In this document: positions 32,758 to 41,804 of the stretch, piece after piece
Position numbering within the stretch: the stretch's first letter is position 1
Layout of the letters: every line of letters begins with the position of its first letter
Assembly: GCA_964651825.1 (NCBI GenBank)
Contig: CAZYWK010000017.1
Location: 1 to 55,683, forward strand
DNA: 55,683 nt
Origin: Sva-07 sp964651825
GTDB lineage: Bacteria; Actinomycetota; Acidimicrobiia; Acidimicrobiales; Ilumatobacteraceae
Direction of reading: 5' to 3'
Notes under the pieces: generated by a model
What the model was told of the DNA's origin: nothing
Seen by the model: the letters and a program-made list of their open reading frames with translations, nothing else
The model's database searches: none
Translations under genes and position numbers: made by a program

Positions 32758-33780
32758 TCAGTTGACGGTCCAGGTCCCGTTCGAGCGCAGCAGGTCGGCC
32801 AGGCTGCCCGGCCCCTTGGCCTCGCTCGCCGCGACCACCTGCTCGGCCACGGCTGCCGCGTACTCCGGCCGATCGATGTCGCGGAACACCCCGAACGGGG
32901 TCGGCGAGGCGTCGTCGTTGCTCAGCCGGGCCAGCGCGAACGCCAGGGAGGGATCGGTGCGGTGCGCGTCGTGCACGAGGATGTCGGCCGGATCGACGTC
33001 GCTGCGCTCGACGAGCCGCAGCTGACCGTCGGTTCCCATCACCACCGCCCGCTGGGCCTCGGCACCGAACGTGACCGGCTCGCCGTGCACGAGGTTGATC
33101 ATCATCTCGTCGCGCACCTGCTTCTTGGTGACGTTCTCGAACTGGCCGTCGTTGAACACGTTGCAGTTCTGGTAGATCTCGACGAACGACGTGCCACGGT
33201 GGGCGTGCGCCGCGCGGAACGTGTCGATCATGTGCTGACGATCGAGGTCGTGCGTGCGGGCGACGAAGCTCGCTTCGGCCCCGAGCGCGACCGCCAGCGG
33301 GTTGAACGGCGGGTCGATCGAGCCCATCGGGGTCGACTTCGACACCTTCCCGACCGGTGAGGTGGGGGAGTACTGACCCTTCGTCAGCCCATAGATGCGG
33401 TTGTTGAACAACAAGATGTTGAGGTTCACGTTCCGTCGCAGGGCGTGGATGAGGTGGTTGCCGCCGATCGACAGGCCGTCGCCGTCGCCGGTGATCACCC
33501 AGACGTCGAGGTCGGGCCGTGCCACTGCGACACCGGTCGCGATCGCCGGCGCGCGCCCGTGGATCGAGTGCATCCCGTAGGTGTTCATGTAGTACGGGAA
33601 CCGGCTGGAGCACCCGATGCCCGAGAGGAACACGGTGTTCTCCGGGGCGGTGCCGAGCTCGGGCATGAGCGTCTGGACCGCGAGCAGGATGCCGTAGTCG
33701 CCACAGCCGGGGCACCAGCGGACCTCCTGGTCGCTGGTCCAGTCCTTCTTCGTGGTCACGGCGACCTGGGCGGTGCTCAT
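32758..33780 (-). CDS. korB: 2-oxoacid:ferredoxin oxidoreductase beta subunit (KorB type)
   Basis: 340 residues. This subunit binds thiamine diphosphate and a 4Fe-4S cluster. RWCPGCGDYG (Cys23, Cys26) and GIGCSSRFPYYM supply cluster ligands, and GDGDGLSIGGNH with NNRIYGLTKGQYSPTS is the ThDP/Mg site. Together with korA it oxidises 2-oxoglutarate or a related 2-oxoacid, reducing ferredoxin. Its ATG overlaps the korA stop by 4 bp, so the subunits are translationally coupled. Confidence 0.94.
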   Translation of the reverse strand: MSTAQVAVTTKKDWTSDQEVRWCPGCGDYGILLAVQTLMPELGTAPENTVFLSGIGCSSRFPYYMNTYGMHSIHGRAPAIATGVAVARPDLDVWVITGDGDGLSIGGNHLIHALRRNVNLNILLFNNRIYGLTKGQYSPTSPVGKVSKSTPMGSIDPPFNPLAVALGAEASFVARTHDLDRQHMIDTFRAAHAHRGTSFVEIYQNCNVFNDGQFENVTKKQVRDEMMINLVHGEPVTFGAEAQRAVVMGTDGQLRLVERSDVDPADILVHDAHRTDPSLAFALARLSNDDASPTPFGVFRDIDRPEYAAAVAEQVVAASEAKGPGSLADLLRSNGTWTVN

Positions 33781-35702
33781 GACTGACCTCCTTGCTGCGC
33801 GGTGGTGCGTTCGACTGCGAGCTCGTCGAGCGCGGTGTCGATTGCCGTTTCGATCTCGCGCGACTTGAACGGCAGGCCCTGCACCTTGCTCAACGACGTG
33901 GCGTCGACGAGGAACCGGGCCCGCAGGATGTTGCAGAGCTGGCCGGAGTTGAGCTCGGGCACGATGACCTTGCGGTACCGGCCGAGCACGGCGCCGAGAT
34001 CGGCCGGCAGCGGGTTGAGGTGCATCAGGTGTGTCGACGCCACCTTGTGCCCGGCGCGCCGCCGTCGTTGCACGGCGGCGTCGATCGCCGCCCACGTCGA
34101 GCCCCAGCCGACCACCAGCACGTCGGCGTCGGCGTCGCCGCGGACCTCGATCGGGGGGATGTCGTTGGCGATCGCGGCGACCTTGGCGGCGCGCAGATGG
34201 ACCATGCGTTCGTGGTTCTCCGGCGTGTAGTCGATGTGGCCCGTGCCGTCGGCCTTCTCCAACCCGCCGACCCGGTGCATGAGGCCCGGCGTGCCGGGGA
34301 TCGCCCACGGGCGGGCCAAGGTTTCCTCGTCACGCAGGTACGGCCAGTACTCGGGGTTGCCGTCGGCGTCGATGTGGTTGAACTCGGTCGCGAAGGGCAC
34401 GGAGATGTCGGGGAGGGACTCGAGGTCGGGCAGCTTCCACGGCTCGGAGCCGTTGGCCAGGTAACCGTCGGAGAGCAGGATCACCGGCGTGCGGTACTTG
34501 AGGGCGATGCGCACCGCTTCGATCGCCGCGGTGAAGCAGTGGGCCGGGCTGTACGAAGCGACCACGGGAAGCGGCGCCTCGCCGTGGCGGCCGTAGAGCG
34601 CGAGGTTGAGGTCGGACGCCTCGGTCTTCGTCGGCAGGCCGGTGGACGGACCGCCACGTTGGATGTCGACGATCAGCAACGGGAGCTCGACGGACACCGC
34701 GAGCGAGATCGTTTCGCTCTTCAGTGCCACGCCGGGACCGCTCGTGGTGGTGACGCCGAGGTGGCCGGCGAAGGCCGCTCCGAGCGCCATCCCGACCGCG
34801 GCGATCTCGTCTTCGGCCTGCACCGTGCGGATGCCGAAGTGCTTGTGCTTGGACAGCTCGTGGAGGATGTCGCTCGCCGGGGTGATGGGGTAGGAGCCGA
34901 GCGTGACCGGCAGCGCCGCGAGCTGGCCGGCGGCCACGATGCCCCAGGCGAGCGCAGTGTTGCCGGTGATGCTCGTGTATTCGCCGGGGTTCAGCCGGGC
35001 CGGGCGCACCTCGTAGCGATGGCCGACCGCTTCGGTGGTCTCGCCGAAGTTGTACCCGGCGAGGAACGAGGCTCGGTTGGCCGCTTGTACCTGCTCGTTC
35101 TTGGCGAAGCGCGACTGGATCCACTCGAGGGTTTCGTCGGTGGGCCGGGTGAACATCCACGACACGAGCCCGAGGGCGAAGAAGTTCTTCGACCGCTCCG
35201 CATCGCGGGGCTTGACGCCCAACGGGACGCAGACCTCCTTGGTGAGGCTCGTCATCGGTACCCGCAGCACGCGGTAGTTGGCGAGGCTGCCGTCGTCGAG
35301 CGGGTTGGCGTCGTAGCCCACCTTGGCGAGGTTCCGCTCGTCGAATGCGTCCTCGTTGACGATCACCGTGCCACCGGGTTCGAGCCGGTGGAGGTCGGCC
35401 ATCAGCGCGGCGGGGTTCATCGCGACGAGGACGTTCGGTTCGTCGCCGGGCGTCGTGATGTCGTGATCGGCGATGTTGACCTGGAACGCCGACACCCCGT
35501 TGACCGTGCCGGCAGGGGCACGGATCTCGGCCGGGAAGTCGGGCATCGTCGACAGGTCGTTGCCGAACGACGCGCTCACGGACGTGAAGCGGTCGCCGGT
35601 GAGCTGCATACCGTCGCCGGAGTCACCGGCGAAGCGAACGACGAGATGGTCAAGGATGTGTCCGCCGTCGGCGGCATCCGACCGTTCGATCGTGTCGGTC
35701 AT
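33777..35702 (-). CDS. korA: 2-oxoacid:acceptor oxidoreductase alpha subunit, fused gamma–alpha (KorA type)
   Basis: 641 residues. The N-terminal gamma domain (about 18–200, VRFAGDSGDGMQLTGDRF) is fused to the alpha pyrimidine-binding domain (about 220–450, TGNTALAWGIVAAGQ, GYPITPASDILHEL-like SYPITPASD, TTSGPGVALKSE) and a C-terminal domain II. This gamma–alpha fusion is the arrangement seen in the actinobacterial KorAB enzyme that bypasses 2-oxoglutarate dehydrogenase. No dedicated ferredoxin gene adjoins the pair. Confidence 0.94.
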   Translation of the reverse strand: MTDTIERSDAADGGHILDHLVVRFAGDSGDGMQLTGDRFTSVSASFGNDLSTMPDFPAEIRAPAGTVNGVSAFQVNIADHDITTPGDEPNVLVAMNPAALMADLHRLEPGGTVIVNEDAFDERNLAKVGYDANPLDDGSLANYRVLRVPMTSLTKEVCVPLGVKPRDAERSKNFFALGLVSWMFTRPTDETLEWIQSRFAKNEQVQAANRASFLAGYNFGETTEAVGHRYEVRPARLNPGEYTSITGNTALAWGIVAAGQLAALPVTLGSYPITPASDILHELSKHKHFGIRTVQAEDEIAAVGMALGAAFAGHLGVTTTSGPGVALKSETISLAVSVELPLLIVDIQRGGPSTGLPTKTEASDLNLALYGRHGEAPLPVVASYSPAHCFTAAIEAVRIALKYRTPVILLSDGYLANGSEPWKLPDLESLPDISVPFATEFNHIDADGNPEYWPYLRDEETLARPWAIPGTPGLMHRVGGLEKADGTGHIDYTPENHERMVHLRAAKVAAIANDIPPIEVRGDADADVLVVGWGSTWAAIDAAVQRRRRAGHKVASTHLMHLNPLPADLGAVLGRYRKVIVPELNSGQLCNILRARFLVDATSLSKVQGLPFKSREIETAIDTALDELAVERTTAQQGGQS

Positions 35703-35830
35703 CTGAGTTGTTCTCCCCAGGGTTCTGGGCGATGCGTCCCCGACGATCGCCCGGTCGACCCCGGCACCGTTGCCGGAGCCTGTCGAGATTCACCGTAGCG
35801 GGCGCGTGGTGCATCCGGCGTGGCAGGCCG

Positions 35831-35856
35831 CGAATCTCCGGCGCGAATCTCCGGCG
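35831..35856 (+). repeat. Two-copy 13-bp tandem repeat before the ligase gene
   Basis: CGAATCTCCGGCG occurs twice in tandem (35831–35843, 35844–35856), with a partial third copy CGAG, ending 13 bp before the predicted ligase GTG. It could be a regulatory repeat or slippage; nothing more can be said. Confidence 0.5.
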
Positions 35857-35869
35857 CGAGACTTTCGCG

Positions 35870-37420
35870 GTGCCCACTCTGTTCGACGATCTGGCGGCGG
35901 CCTCCGGCGCGGTTGCGGCGACGTCGAAGCGGAACGAGAAGGTGGCGGTGCTGGCCGGCGTGCTCCGTCGCCTCGATCCGATCGAGATCGGTCCGGCTGT
36001 CGCGTACCTGACGGGCGATCTGCCGACCGGCCGGATCGGCGTGGGCTGGGCCACGATGTCGAACGCGCGGACCGAGCCCGCCACGAGCCCGTCGTTGAGC
36101 GTGCTCGACGTCGACGACGCCCTCGGCCGGCTGGCCGCGCTGGGCGGCGCAGGCTCGGTCCGTGACCGGCGTGCCGTGTTGCAGTCGGTGTTCGAGCGGG
36201 CGACCGAACGCGAGCAGCAGTTCCTCGTGAGCATCCTCGGCGGAGAGCTCCGCCAGGGCGCACTCGACGGGGTGATGACCTCCGCGATCGCCGCTGCCGC
36301 CGGCGTCCCGGTCGCGTCGGTGCGACGTGCGGCGATGATGACCGGTGATCTGTTGACGGCCGCGAAGATCGCGCTCGTCGAGGGCCGCGCGGCACTCGAT
36401 GCGTCGATGCTGGTGCCGAGCCGTCCCGTGTTGCCGATGCTTGCCAGCCCCTCGGCCGACGTGGCCGCCGCGCTCGAGGCGATCGGCCCGGCGTCGGTCG
36501 AGTGGAAGCTCGACGGCGCGCGCGTGCAGGCGCATCGCGCCGGGGGTGAGGTCCGGCTGTTCACGCGCAACCTCAACGAGGTCACCGATCGCCTCCCTGG
36601 CATCGTCGCCGACGTCGCCGCGATGCCGGGCGGTGATCTCGTCCTCGACGGCGAGGCGCTCGGCGTGCTCGACGACGGCACCCCGCAGCGCTTCCAGGAC
36701 ACGATGGGCGACTTCGGCGCCGATGCGATCGGTGGGCGGGGGAGCGGGATCCGTGCGTTCTTCTTCGACGTGCTGCACATCGGCGGATCCTCGGTCCTCG
36801 ACGAGCCGCTGTCGGTGCGGCGCGAGCTGCTCGCCGCCACCGTTCCGTCGAGGTCCCGGCTCCCATCGATCGTCACCGGCGACGCAGTGGAGGCAGCGGC
36901 GTTCCTCGATGCGGCCATCGCCGCCGGGCATGAAGGCGTGATGGTCAAGGATCTCGAGCGTCCCTACGAGGCGGGCCGGCGCGGGTCGTCGTGGCGCAAG
37001 GTGAAGCCGGTGTACACCTTCGATCTCGTCGTGCTCGCCGTCGAGTGGGGTCACGGTCGCCGCCAGGGTTGGCTGTCGAACCTCCACCTCGGTGCCCGCT
37101 CGACCGAGGCGGGCGACACCGCCTCGTTCGTGATGGTGGGCAAGACGTTCAAGGGGCTCACCGACGAGCTGCTGAGGTGGCAGACCGAACGGTTCCTCGA
37201 CCTCGAGATCGGTCGTGGCTCGGGGAGCGACAGCCACGTCGTGTACGTCCGCCCGGAGCAGGTCGTGGAGATCGCCATCGACGGGGTGCAGGTGTCGACG
37301 CGCTATCCCGGCGGGCTCGCGCTGCGCTTTGCCCGGGTGAAGCGCTACCGAGGCGACAAGCGGGCGGCCGACGCCGACACGATCGACGCCCTCCGCGCGC
37401 TCCTGCGGCCGGGCTCGTAG
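35870..37420 (+). CDS. ATP-dependent DNA ligase (LigB-like)
   Basis: 516 residues from GTG 35870 (MPTLFDDLAAAS); the upstream in-frame extension is Arg-rich and unlike ligases. The N-terminal DNA-binding domain (about 1–185) includes the LGGELRQGALDGVM pattern. The catalytic lysine Lys213 is in EWKLDGARVQ (KxDG), with LDGEALG, FFFDVLH, EGVMVKDL and WRKVKP as later nucleotidyltransferase motifs. The C-terminal OB domain has the RPEQVVEIAIDGVQ pattern. It resembles mycobacterial LigB, a non-essential ligase. NAD-dependent LigA would be elsewhere. Confidence 0.92.
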   Translation: MPTLFDDLAAASGAVAATSKRNEKVAVLAGVLRRLDPIEIGPAVAYLTGDLPTGRIGVGWATMSNARTEPATSPSLSVLDVDDALGRLAALGGAGSVRDRRAVLQSVFERATEREQQFLVSILGGELRQGALDGVMTSAIAAAAGVPVASVRRAAMMTGDLLTAAKIALVEGRAALDASMLVPSRPVLPMLASPSADVAAALEAIGPASVEWKLDGARVQAHRAGGEVRLFTRNLNEVTDRLPGIVADVAAMPGGDLVLDGEALGVLDDGTPQRFQDTMGDFGADAIGGRGSGIRAFFFDVLHIGGSSVLDEPLSVRRELLAATVPSRSRLPSIVTGDAVEAAAFLDAAIAAGHEGVMVKDLERPYEAGRRGSSWRKVKPVYTFDLVVLAVEWGHGRRQGWLSNLHLGARSTEAGDTASFVMVGKTFKGLTDELLRWQTERFLDLEIGRGSGSDSHVVYVRPEQVVEIAIDGVQVSTRYPGGLALRFARVKRYRGDKRAADADTIDALRALLRPGS

Positions 37421-37430
37421 CATCGCGGCG

Positions 37431-37727
37431 ATGCGAACGTCCCCCGAAGCGGCCCGCTCAGGAGTTCGGGTGGCCGGTGTCGGCGTGGCCGTGCTGGTGC
37501 TCGGTGCGCTGGGGGCGGCCGGCTGCAGCGACGACGAGCCCGAGGCACCGGTGCCGACACCGGTCGAGACGGTGGGCGCCGGCAGCGTGGCCGAAGCAGC
37601 AGGATCGACCGACACCACCGACTCCGTGGCGCCCGCGACCGAGCCGGCGGGAACCGGGCTGATCACGATCGACGGGCCGGCGACGGTCGATTCGAGCTTC
37701 AGCGGCGCCAACCCCGGCGGCGGATAA
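37431..37727 (+). CDS. Small putative lipoprotein
   Basis: 98 residues. A hydrophobic segment (about 13–30) ends in the lipobox LGALGAAGC, with Cys as the predicted lipidation site, followed by an acidic and Pro/Thr/Ala-rich tail with no recognised domain. TAGCAT (37418–37423), overlapping the ligase stop, is 7 nt before the ATG, which suggests a leaderless transcript. Confidence 0.65.
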   Translation: MRTSPEAARSGVRVAGVGVAVLVLGALGAAGCSDDEPEAPVPTPVETVGAGSVAEAAGSTDTTDSVAPATEPAGTGLITIDGPATVDSSFSGANPGGG

Positions 37728-37739
37728 GGTCGGGCGCGC

Positions 37740-38339
37740 ATGGCCATCTTGCGTTTCAGCTTCGGCACGATGGGCTCCGGCAAGAGCACACTGGCGCTGC
37801 AGATCCACCACAACCTGTCGAGCCGGCAGCTCTTCGGTCTGTTGCTGACCACCCTCGATCGGGAGGGCAAGCAGGTCACGAGCCGGCTCGGAGTGGCCGC
37901 ACCGGCCATCGACGTGAGCCCCGACCTCGACCTGTACGCGCTGGCCGTGCGGCAGTGGCCGATCCATTACCTGGTGTGCGACGAGGTGCAGTTCTACACC
38001 GTCGAGCAGTGCGACCAGCTGGCCCGGGTGGTCGACGACCTCGAGGTCGACGTGTACGCGTTCGGCCTGCTCACCGATTTCCGCGGCGAGCTGTTCGAGG
38101 GCACGCGGCGGATGCTCGAGATCGCCGACGAGCACTCCCCGCTCCAGGTCGAGGCGCGGTGCTGGTGCGGCGCTCGCGCCACCCACAACGCCCGCGTCGT
38201 CAACGGTGCGATGGTGTACGAGGGCGAGACCGTCGTCGTCGGCGACACCAACGAGCAGAACGAGCGCCTCTTCGGCGACACCGTCCGTTACGAGCTCGTC
38301 TGCCGCACCCACTTCCGCACCGGCAACCTCGGCTCCTAA
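37740..38339 (+). CDS. tdk: Thymidine kinase, type II
   Basis: Phosphorylates thymidine in nucleotide salvage. 199 residues. FGTMGSGKST is the P-loop at the N-terminus, CDEVQFYTVEQCD holds the catalytic Glu region, YAFGLLTDFRGE the substrate loop, and zinc-lasso cysteines occur in ARCWCGARATHN and LVCRTHF. TAAGGT (37725–37730) lies 9 nt before the ATG and overlaps the end of the lipoprotein gene. It ends in a palindrome shared with the convergent P450 gene. Confidence 0.95.
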   Translation: MAILRFSFGTMGSGKSTLALQIHHNLSSRQLFGLLLTTLDREGKQVTSRLGVAAPAIDVSPDLDLYALAVRQWPIHYLVCDEVQFYTVEQCDQLARVVDDLEVDVYAFGLLTDFRGELFEGTRRMLEIADEHSPLQVEARCWCGARATHNARVVNGAMVYEGETVVVGDTNEQNERLFGDTVRYELVCRTHFRTGNLGS

Positions 38340-38376
38340 CCTGCAACGCAGGGGTCAGGCACCACCGTTGCAGGTT
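38338..38376. terminator. Bidirectional terminator-like palindrome between tdk and P450 genes
   Basis: AACCTGCAAC (38338–38347) and GTTGCAGGTT (38367–38376) are perfect 10-bp arms around a 19-nt loop. The left arm begins at the tdk stop codon and the right arm ends in the P450 stop codon. A hairpin can form in either transcript, which suits convergent genes. The loop holds GGGGTCAGGCACC. Confidence 0.65.
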
Positions 38377-39632
38377 CAGTCCCAGGCGCAGGGCATGCGC
38401 TTGATGCCGTTGATGAACGCGCTCTGGAGGTAGGCGGGCTCGCCGGTGATCCGCAGCGACGGGAGTCGTCGGCGGATCTCGTCGAACATCATCGTCATCT
38501 CGCGGCGGGCCAGGTTGGCGCCGAGGCAGAAGTGGGGGCCACCGGCACCGAAGCCGATCTGGTTCGGGTTGAGCGGCCGCGAGATGTCGAAGTCGAACGG
38601 GCGCTCGAACACACGCTCGTCGCGGTTGCCCGACGAGTACCACATGACGACCTTCTGGCCTTCCCGGATCGGCTGGCCGGCGATCTCGGTGTCGGCCGTG
38701 GCGGTACGGCGGAAGTGGATGACCGGAGTGCCCCAGCGGACGATCTCCTCCATCGCCGTGCGCGACAGCTCGTCGAAGTTGTCGTACAACTTGTCGCGCT
38801 GGTCCGAGTGCTCGGTGAGCGCCTTCATGCCATGGCTGATCGCATTGCGGGTCGTCTCGTTGCCGGCGACGACGAGCAGGATGAAGAACGACCCGAACTC
38901 CTGTGGGGTGAGCTGCTCGCCGTCGACCTCGGCGGCCATCATCACCGACGTGATGTCGTCGGTCGGGTTGGCGCGCCGGTCCTCGCCCAACGCCTGCGCG
39001 TACATGAACATCTCGAGGGCCTGACCCATCAGGTCCTCGTACGAGCCGACGAACTCGGGGTCGCCGACACCGAGGATCGTGTTGGTCCACTTGAAGACCT
39101 TGGCGTAGTCCTCCGGGGGGATGCCCATCATGTCGCAGATGATCTCGAGTGGCAGGGCGGCGGCGACGTTCTCGACGAAGTCGCACTCCTTGCCCGGGAA
39201 CGTCGCGAGCAGCCGGTCGACGATCGTGGTCGCCTTGACCCGGACGAACTCCTCGACGCGGGCGACCTCTTTCGGGGTGAAGCCCTTCGACACGATCGAG
39301 CGGAGCCGGAAGTGCTTCGGATCGTCCATGTTGATCATCGATCCGAAGAACTCGTTCATCTCCTGGGGGAGATCGCCGATGTTCGACCCCCTGCCGGAGC
39401 AGAACAGCTGCGGGTTGCGGCTGACGTGCCAGATGTCCTCGTGGCGGGCGAGTGCGAAGTAGCCAGGACCCGGTGGGAACGGGCTGTCTTCGATCACGGC
39501 TTCGTCGAAGAAGCGCAGGCCGTCCATGTCGCGCAGCGCCTTGAACGCGCCGTCGCGGTAGTCGCGCGGCCCGGCCCAGAACTCGATGTCGGACAGGTCG
39601 AACTCGTCGACGGCCACTTGGGAAAGTGTCAT
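38376..39632 (-). CDS. Cytochrome P450
   Basis: 418 residues, soluble bacterial type. The I-helix AGNETT is at 256–261, the ExxR motif EIVR at 296–299, and the heme ligand Cys369 in FGAGGPHFCLGANLAR. The N-terminal half and the NPNQIGFGAGG stretch look like the CYP124/125/142-related group that hydroxylates branched lipids and sterol side chains, but the substrate is not determined. TACAGT (39639–39644 on this strand) is 6 nt before the ATG. It is divergent from a thiolase gene, consistent with lipid catabolism. Confidence 0.9.
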   Translation of the reverse strand: MTLSQVAVDEFDLSDIEFWAGPRDYRDGAFKALRDMDGLRFFDEAVIEDSPFPPGPGYFALARHEDIWHVSRNPQLFCSGRGSNIGDLPQEMNEFFGSMINMDDPKHFRLRSIVSKGFTPKEVARVEEFVRVKATTIVDRLLATFPGKECDFVENVAAALPLEIICDMMGIPPEDYAKVFKWTNTILGVGDPEFVGSYEDLMGQALEMFMYAQALGEDRRANPTDDITSVMMAAEVDGEQLTPQEFGSFFILLVVAGNETTRNAISHGMKALTEHSDQRDKLYDNFDELSRTAMEEIVRWGTPVIHFRRTATADTEIAGQPIREGQKVVMWYSSGNRDERVFERPFDFDISRPLNPNQIGFGAGGPHFCLGANLARREMTMMFDEIRRRLPSLRITGEPAYLQSAFINGIKRMPCAWD

Positions 39633-39730
39633 GGCGCGACTGTAGAACGCCGTTGCATCCCATGCCGTGTCGTGTCGTGCCGGCGAGGGCCGCTTGGGCG
39701 TGCCCGGCGGGCGATCGGTACTCTGACGTC

Positions 39731-40933
39731 ATGACCGAAGCAGTGATCGTCGCGACCGCCCGCAGCCCGATCGGGCGTGCCTCGAAGGGGTCGCTCGTCG
39801 ATCTGCGCCCCGACGACATGTCGGCCCAGATCGTCAGGGCGCTCATGGCCAAGGTGCCCGCGGTCCAGGCCTCCGATGTCGAGGACCTGATCATGGGCTG
39901 TGGCCAACCGGCGGGCGAGGCCGGGTTCAACATCGGCCGCATCGTCGCCGGGCTCGCCGGCCTCGACGACGTGCCGGGCGTGACCGTCAATCGCTACTGC
40001 TCCTCCAGCCTGCAGACGATCCGCATGGCCGCCCACGCGATCAAGGCCGGCGAAGGCGACTGCTTCATCGCCGCCGGCGTCGAGGCGGTCAGCCGGTACG
40101 GCAGCGGCGCCAGCGACACCGCACCGAACCCGATCTTCAGGGCGCCTGGTGAGCGGACGAAGGTACGGGCCCAGGGCGGTCAGCCGGCCTGGACACCGCC
40201 TGAGGGTCTGCCCGACTTCTACATCGCGATGGGTCAGACGGCCGAGAACGTACGCGAGGTGGAGAACGTGTCACGCGAGGACATGGACCACTGGGGCGCG
40301 CTCAGCCAGCAGCGGGCCGTCGCCGCCCAGGAGAACGGTTTCTTCGAGGACGAGATCATCCCGCTGACGCTGCCCGACGGCACCGTCGTGTCGAAGGACG
40401 ACGGGCCCCGCGCCGGCACCACGGCCGAGGGGCTCGCCGGGCTGAAGCCGGTGTTCCGTCCCGACGGCCAGATCACCGCCGGCAACGCCTGCCCGCTCAA
40501 CGACGGCGCGGCGGCGGTGCTGGTGATGAGCGACACGAAGGCCAAGGCGCTCGGCCTCACGCCGCTCGCCCGCATCGTCGCGTCGGGCGTCACCGGCCTC
40601 AACCCGGAGATCATGGGGCTCGGGCCGATCGAGGCCTGCCGCCAGGCGATGAAGCGTGCCGGCATGACGATCGACGACATCGACCTCGTCGAGATCAACG
40701 AGGCGTTCGCCGCTCAGGTGATCCCGTCGGCCCGCCACCTCGGCATCCCCGAGGACAAGCTCAACATCAACGGTGGGGCGATCGCCCTGGGCCACCCGTT
40801 CGGCATGACCGGCGCCCGCATCATGACCACGCTGATCCACAACCTCCAGACCGAGGACAAGACGTTCGGCATGGAGTCGATGTGCGTGGGTGGTGGCCAG
40901 GGCATGGCCATGATCGTCGAACGCCTCAGCTGA
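39731..40933 (+). CDS. Acetyl-CoA C-acyltransferase (thiolase)
   Basis: 400 residues. Nucleophile Cys90 is in NRYCSSSLQ, with NEAFAAQ, GHPFGMTGAR (His) and the C-terminal CVGGGQG (Cys) completing the thiolase active site. It most likely cleaves 3-ketoacyl-CoA in beta-oxidation; a FadA/FadI-like role is more probable than acetoacetyl-CoA synthesis. TACTCT (39719–39724) lies 6 nt before the ATG. The adjacent divergent P450 gene suggests shared use in lipid or sterol degradation. Confidence 0.93.
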   Translation: MTEAVIVATARSPIGRASKGSLVDLRPDDMSAQIVRALMAKVPAVQASDVEDLIMGCGQPAGEAGFNIGRIVAGLAGLDDVPGVTVNRYCSSSLQTIRMAAHAIKAGEGDCFIAAGVEAVSRYGSGASDTAPNPIFRAPGERTKVRAQGGQPAWTPPEGLPDFYIAMGQTAENVREVENVSREDMDHWGALSQQRAVAAQENGFFEDEIIPLTLPDGTVVSKDDGPRAGTTAEGLAGLKPVFRPDGQITAGNACPLNDGAAAVLVMSDTKAKALGLTPLARIVASGVTGLNPEIMGLGPIEACRQAMKRAGMTIDDIDLVEINEAFAAQVIPSARHLGIPEDKLNINGGAIALGHPFGMTGARIMTTLIHNLQTEDKTFGMESMCVGGGQGMAMIVERLS

Positions 40934-41127
40934 ACGCGCCGCTCGGCTACCAGGGGTACGGAGAGTTCGAGCAGTATCGGTCGGCCGTTCCGCCAGCCGG
41001 AGTGGCCGGGCCGAAGTTCATCTTCCAGCAGGTGCCGGAGGGTCGCGCACCCGGCAAGAACCGGCTCCACATCGACATCGAGGTCGGCGACGACCTGCTC
41101 GCGGAATGCGCGCGGCTGACCGTCCTC
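40930..41127 (+). pseudogene. Remnant of a VOC/glyoxalase gene
   Basis: Directly after the thiolase stop, one reading frame without a start encodes about 66 residues of typical VOC sequence: GPKFIFQQVPEGR, then KNRLHIDIEV and AECARL, which is the second half of a small glyoxalase-like protein. Both ends break into unrelated sequence. It appears to be a degraded gene fragment; the ArfB gene converges on it. Confidence 0.6.
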
Positions 41128-41146
41128 CGAGCCAGTCCAGCAGCCG

Positions 41147-41575
41147 TCAATCATCTGCTGTCGGTCGCCGCCGGAGCTGCTTACGTCGCCCTGCCTGCCG
41201 TTTGGTGTCGAGGCGCCGGAGGGTCGACGACCTGCTCGGTCGGGTCGGCCGCCGCGGCGGGTCGACGCGCAGGGCGGCGGCGAGCTTGTCGCCCAGTCGC
41301 GCGAGCGCCAGCTCACGGTTGCGGGTCTGGGAGCGGGAGTCGGAGGCTCCGGCGCTGACGATGGGGCCGAGCTTGCCGGCGATCCGCTCGCGCTGCGCCT
41401 CGCTGAGCGACGGGCTCGCGGCGACATCGAAGGTCAGCTCGACGCGAGTCTGGGAGCGGTTCGCGTGCTGGCCGCCGGGGCCGCCGCTGGTGTCGTAGCG
41501 AACAGCGATCTCCTCGAGCGGGATGCGCACCGCCGCACTCACCCTCAACGCCTCGCGCTCGACCCGGTCGCTCAC
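41147..41575 (-). CDS. arfB: Alternative ribosome-rescue factor ArfB (peptidyl-tRNA hydrolase, GGQ type)
   Basis: 142 residues. The GGQ catalytic loop is at 34–36 (SGGPGGQHANRSQTRVEL), as in release factors, and the C-terminal tail is rich in Arg and Lys (RRLDTKRQAGRRKQLRRRP), which enters the empty mRNA channel of stalled ribosomes. No codon-recognition domain is present. The role is release of nascent chains on non-stop ribosomes. Confidence 0.93.
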   Translation of the reverse strand: MSDRVEREALRVSAAVRIPLEEIAVRYDTSGGPGGQHANRSQTRVELTFDVAASPSLSEAQRERIAGKLGPIVSAGASDSRSQTRNRELALARLGDKLAAALRVDPPRRPTRPSRSSTLRRLDTKRQAGRRKQLRRRPTADD

Positions 41576-41804
41576 GGGTTCACACTACGAGTTCGTCGGA
41601 GATGCCGTCCGGAGGCTCGTGTCGCCGGCCAACGGCGAGCGACGAGCTGGTCCTGCTCTCGTCCGCCGTCGACGCGATGACGCGCGACCGGGGCTGGGCG
41701 GGGATCGCTGTCACAGCCCCTCACTACGCTGGGTCGAGCGAGCTCGACCGCACCCCTCGCCAACCGGGTGGTCCAAGAAGTCCAGAAACGACTTGGAGGC
41801 TCGC

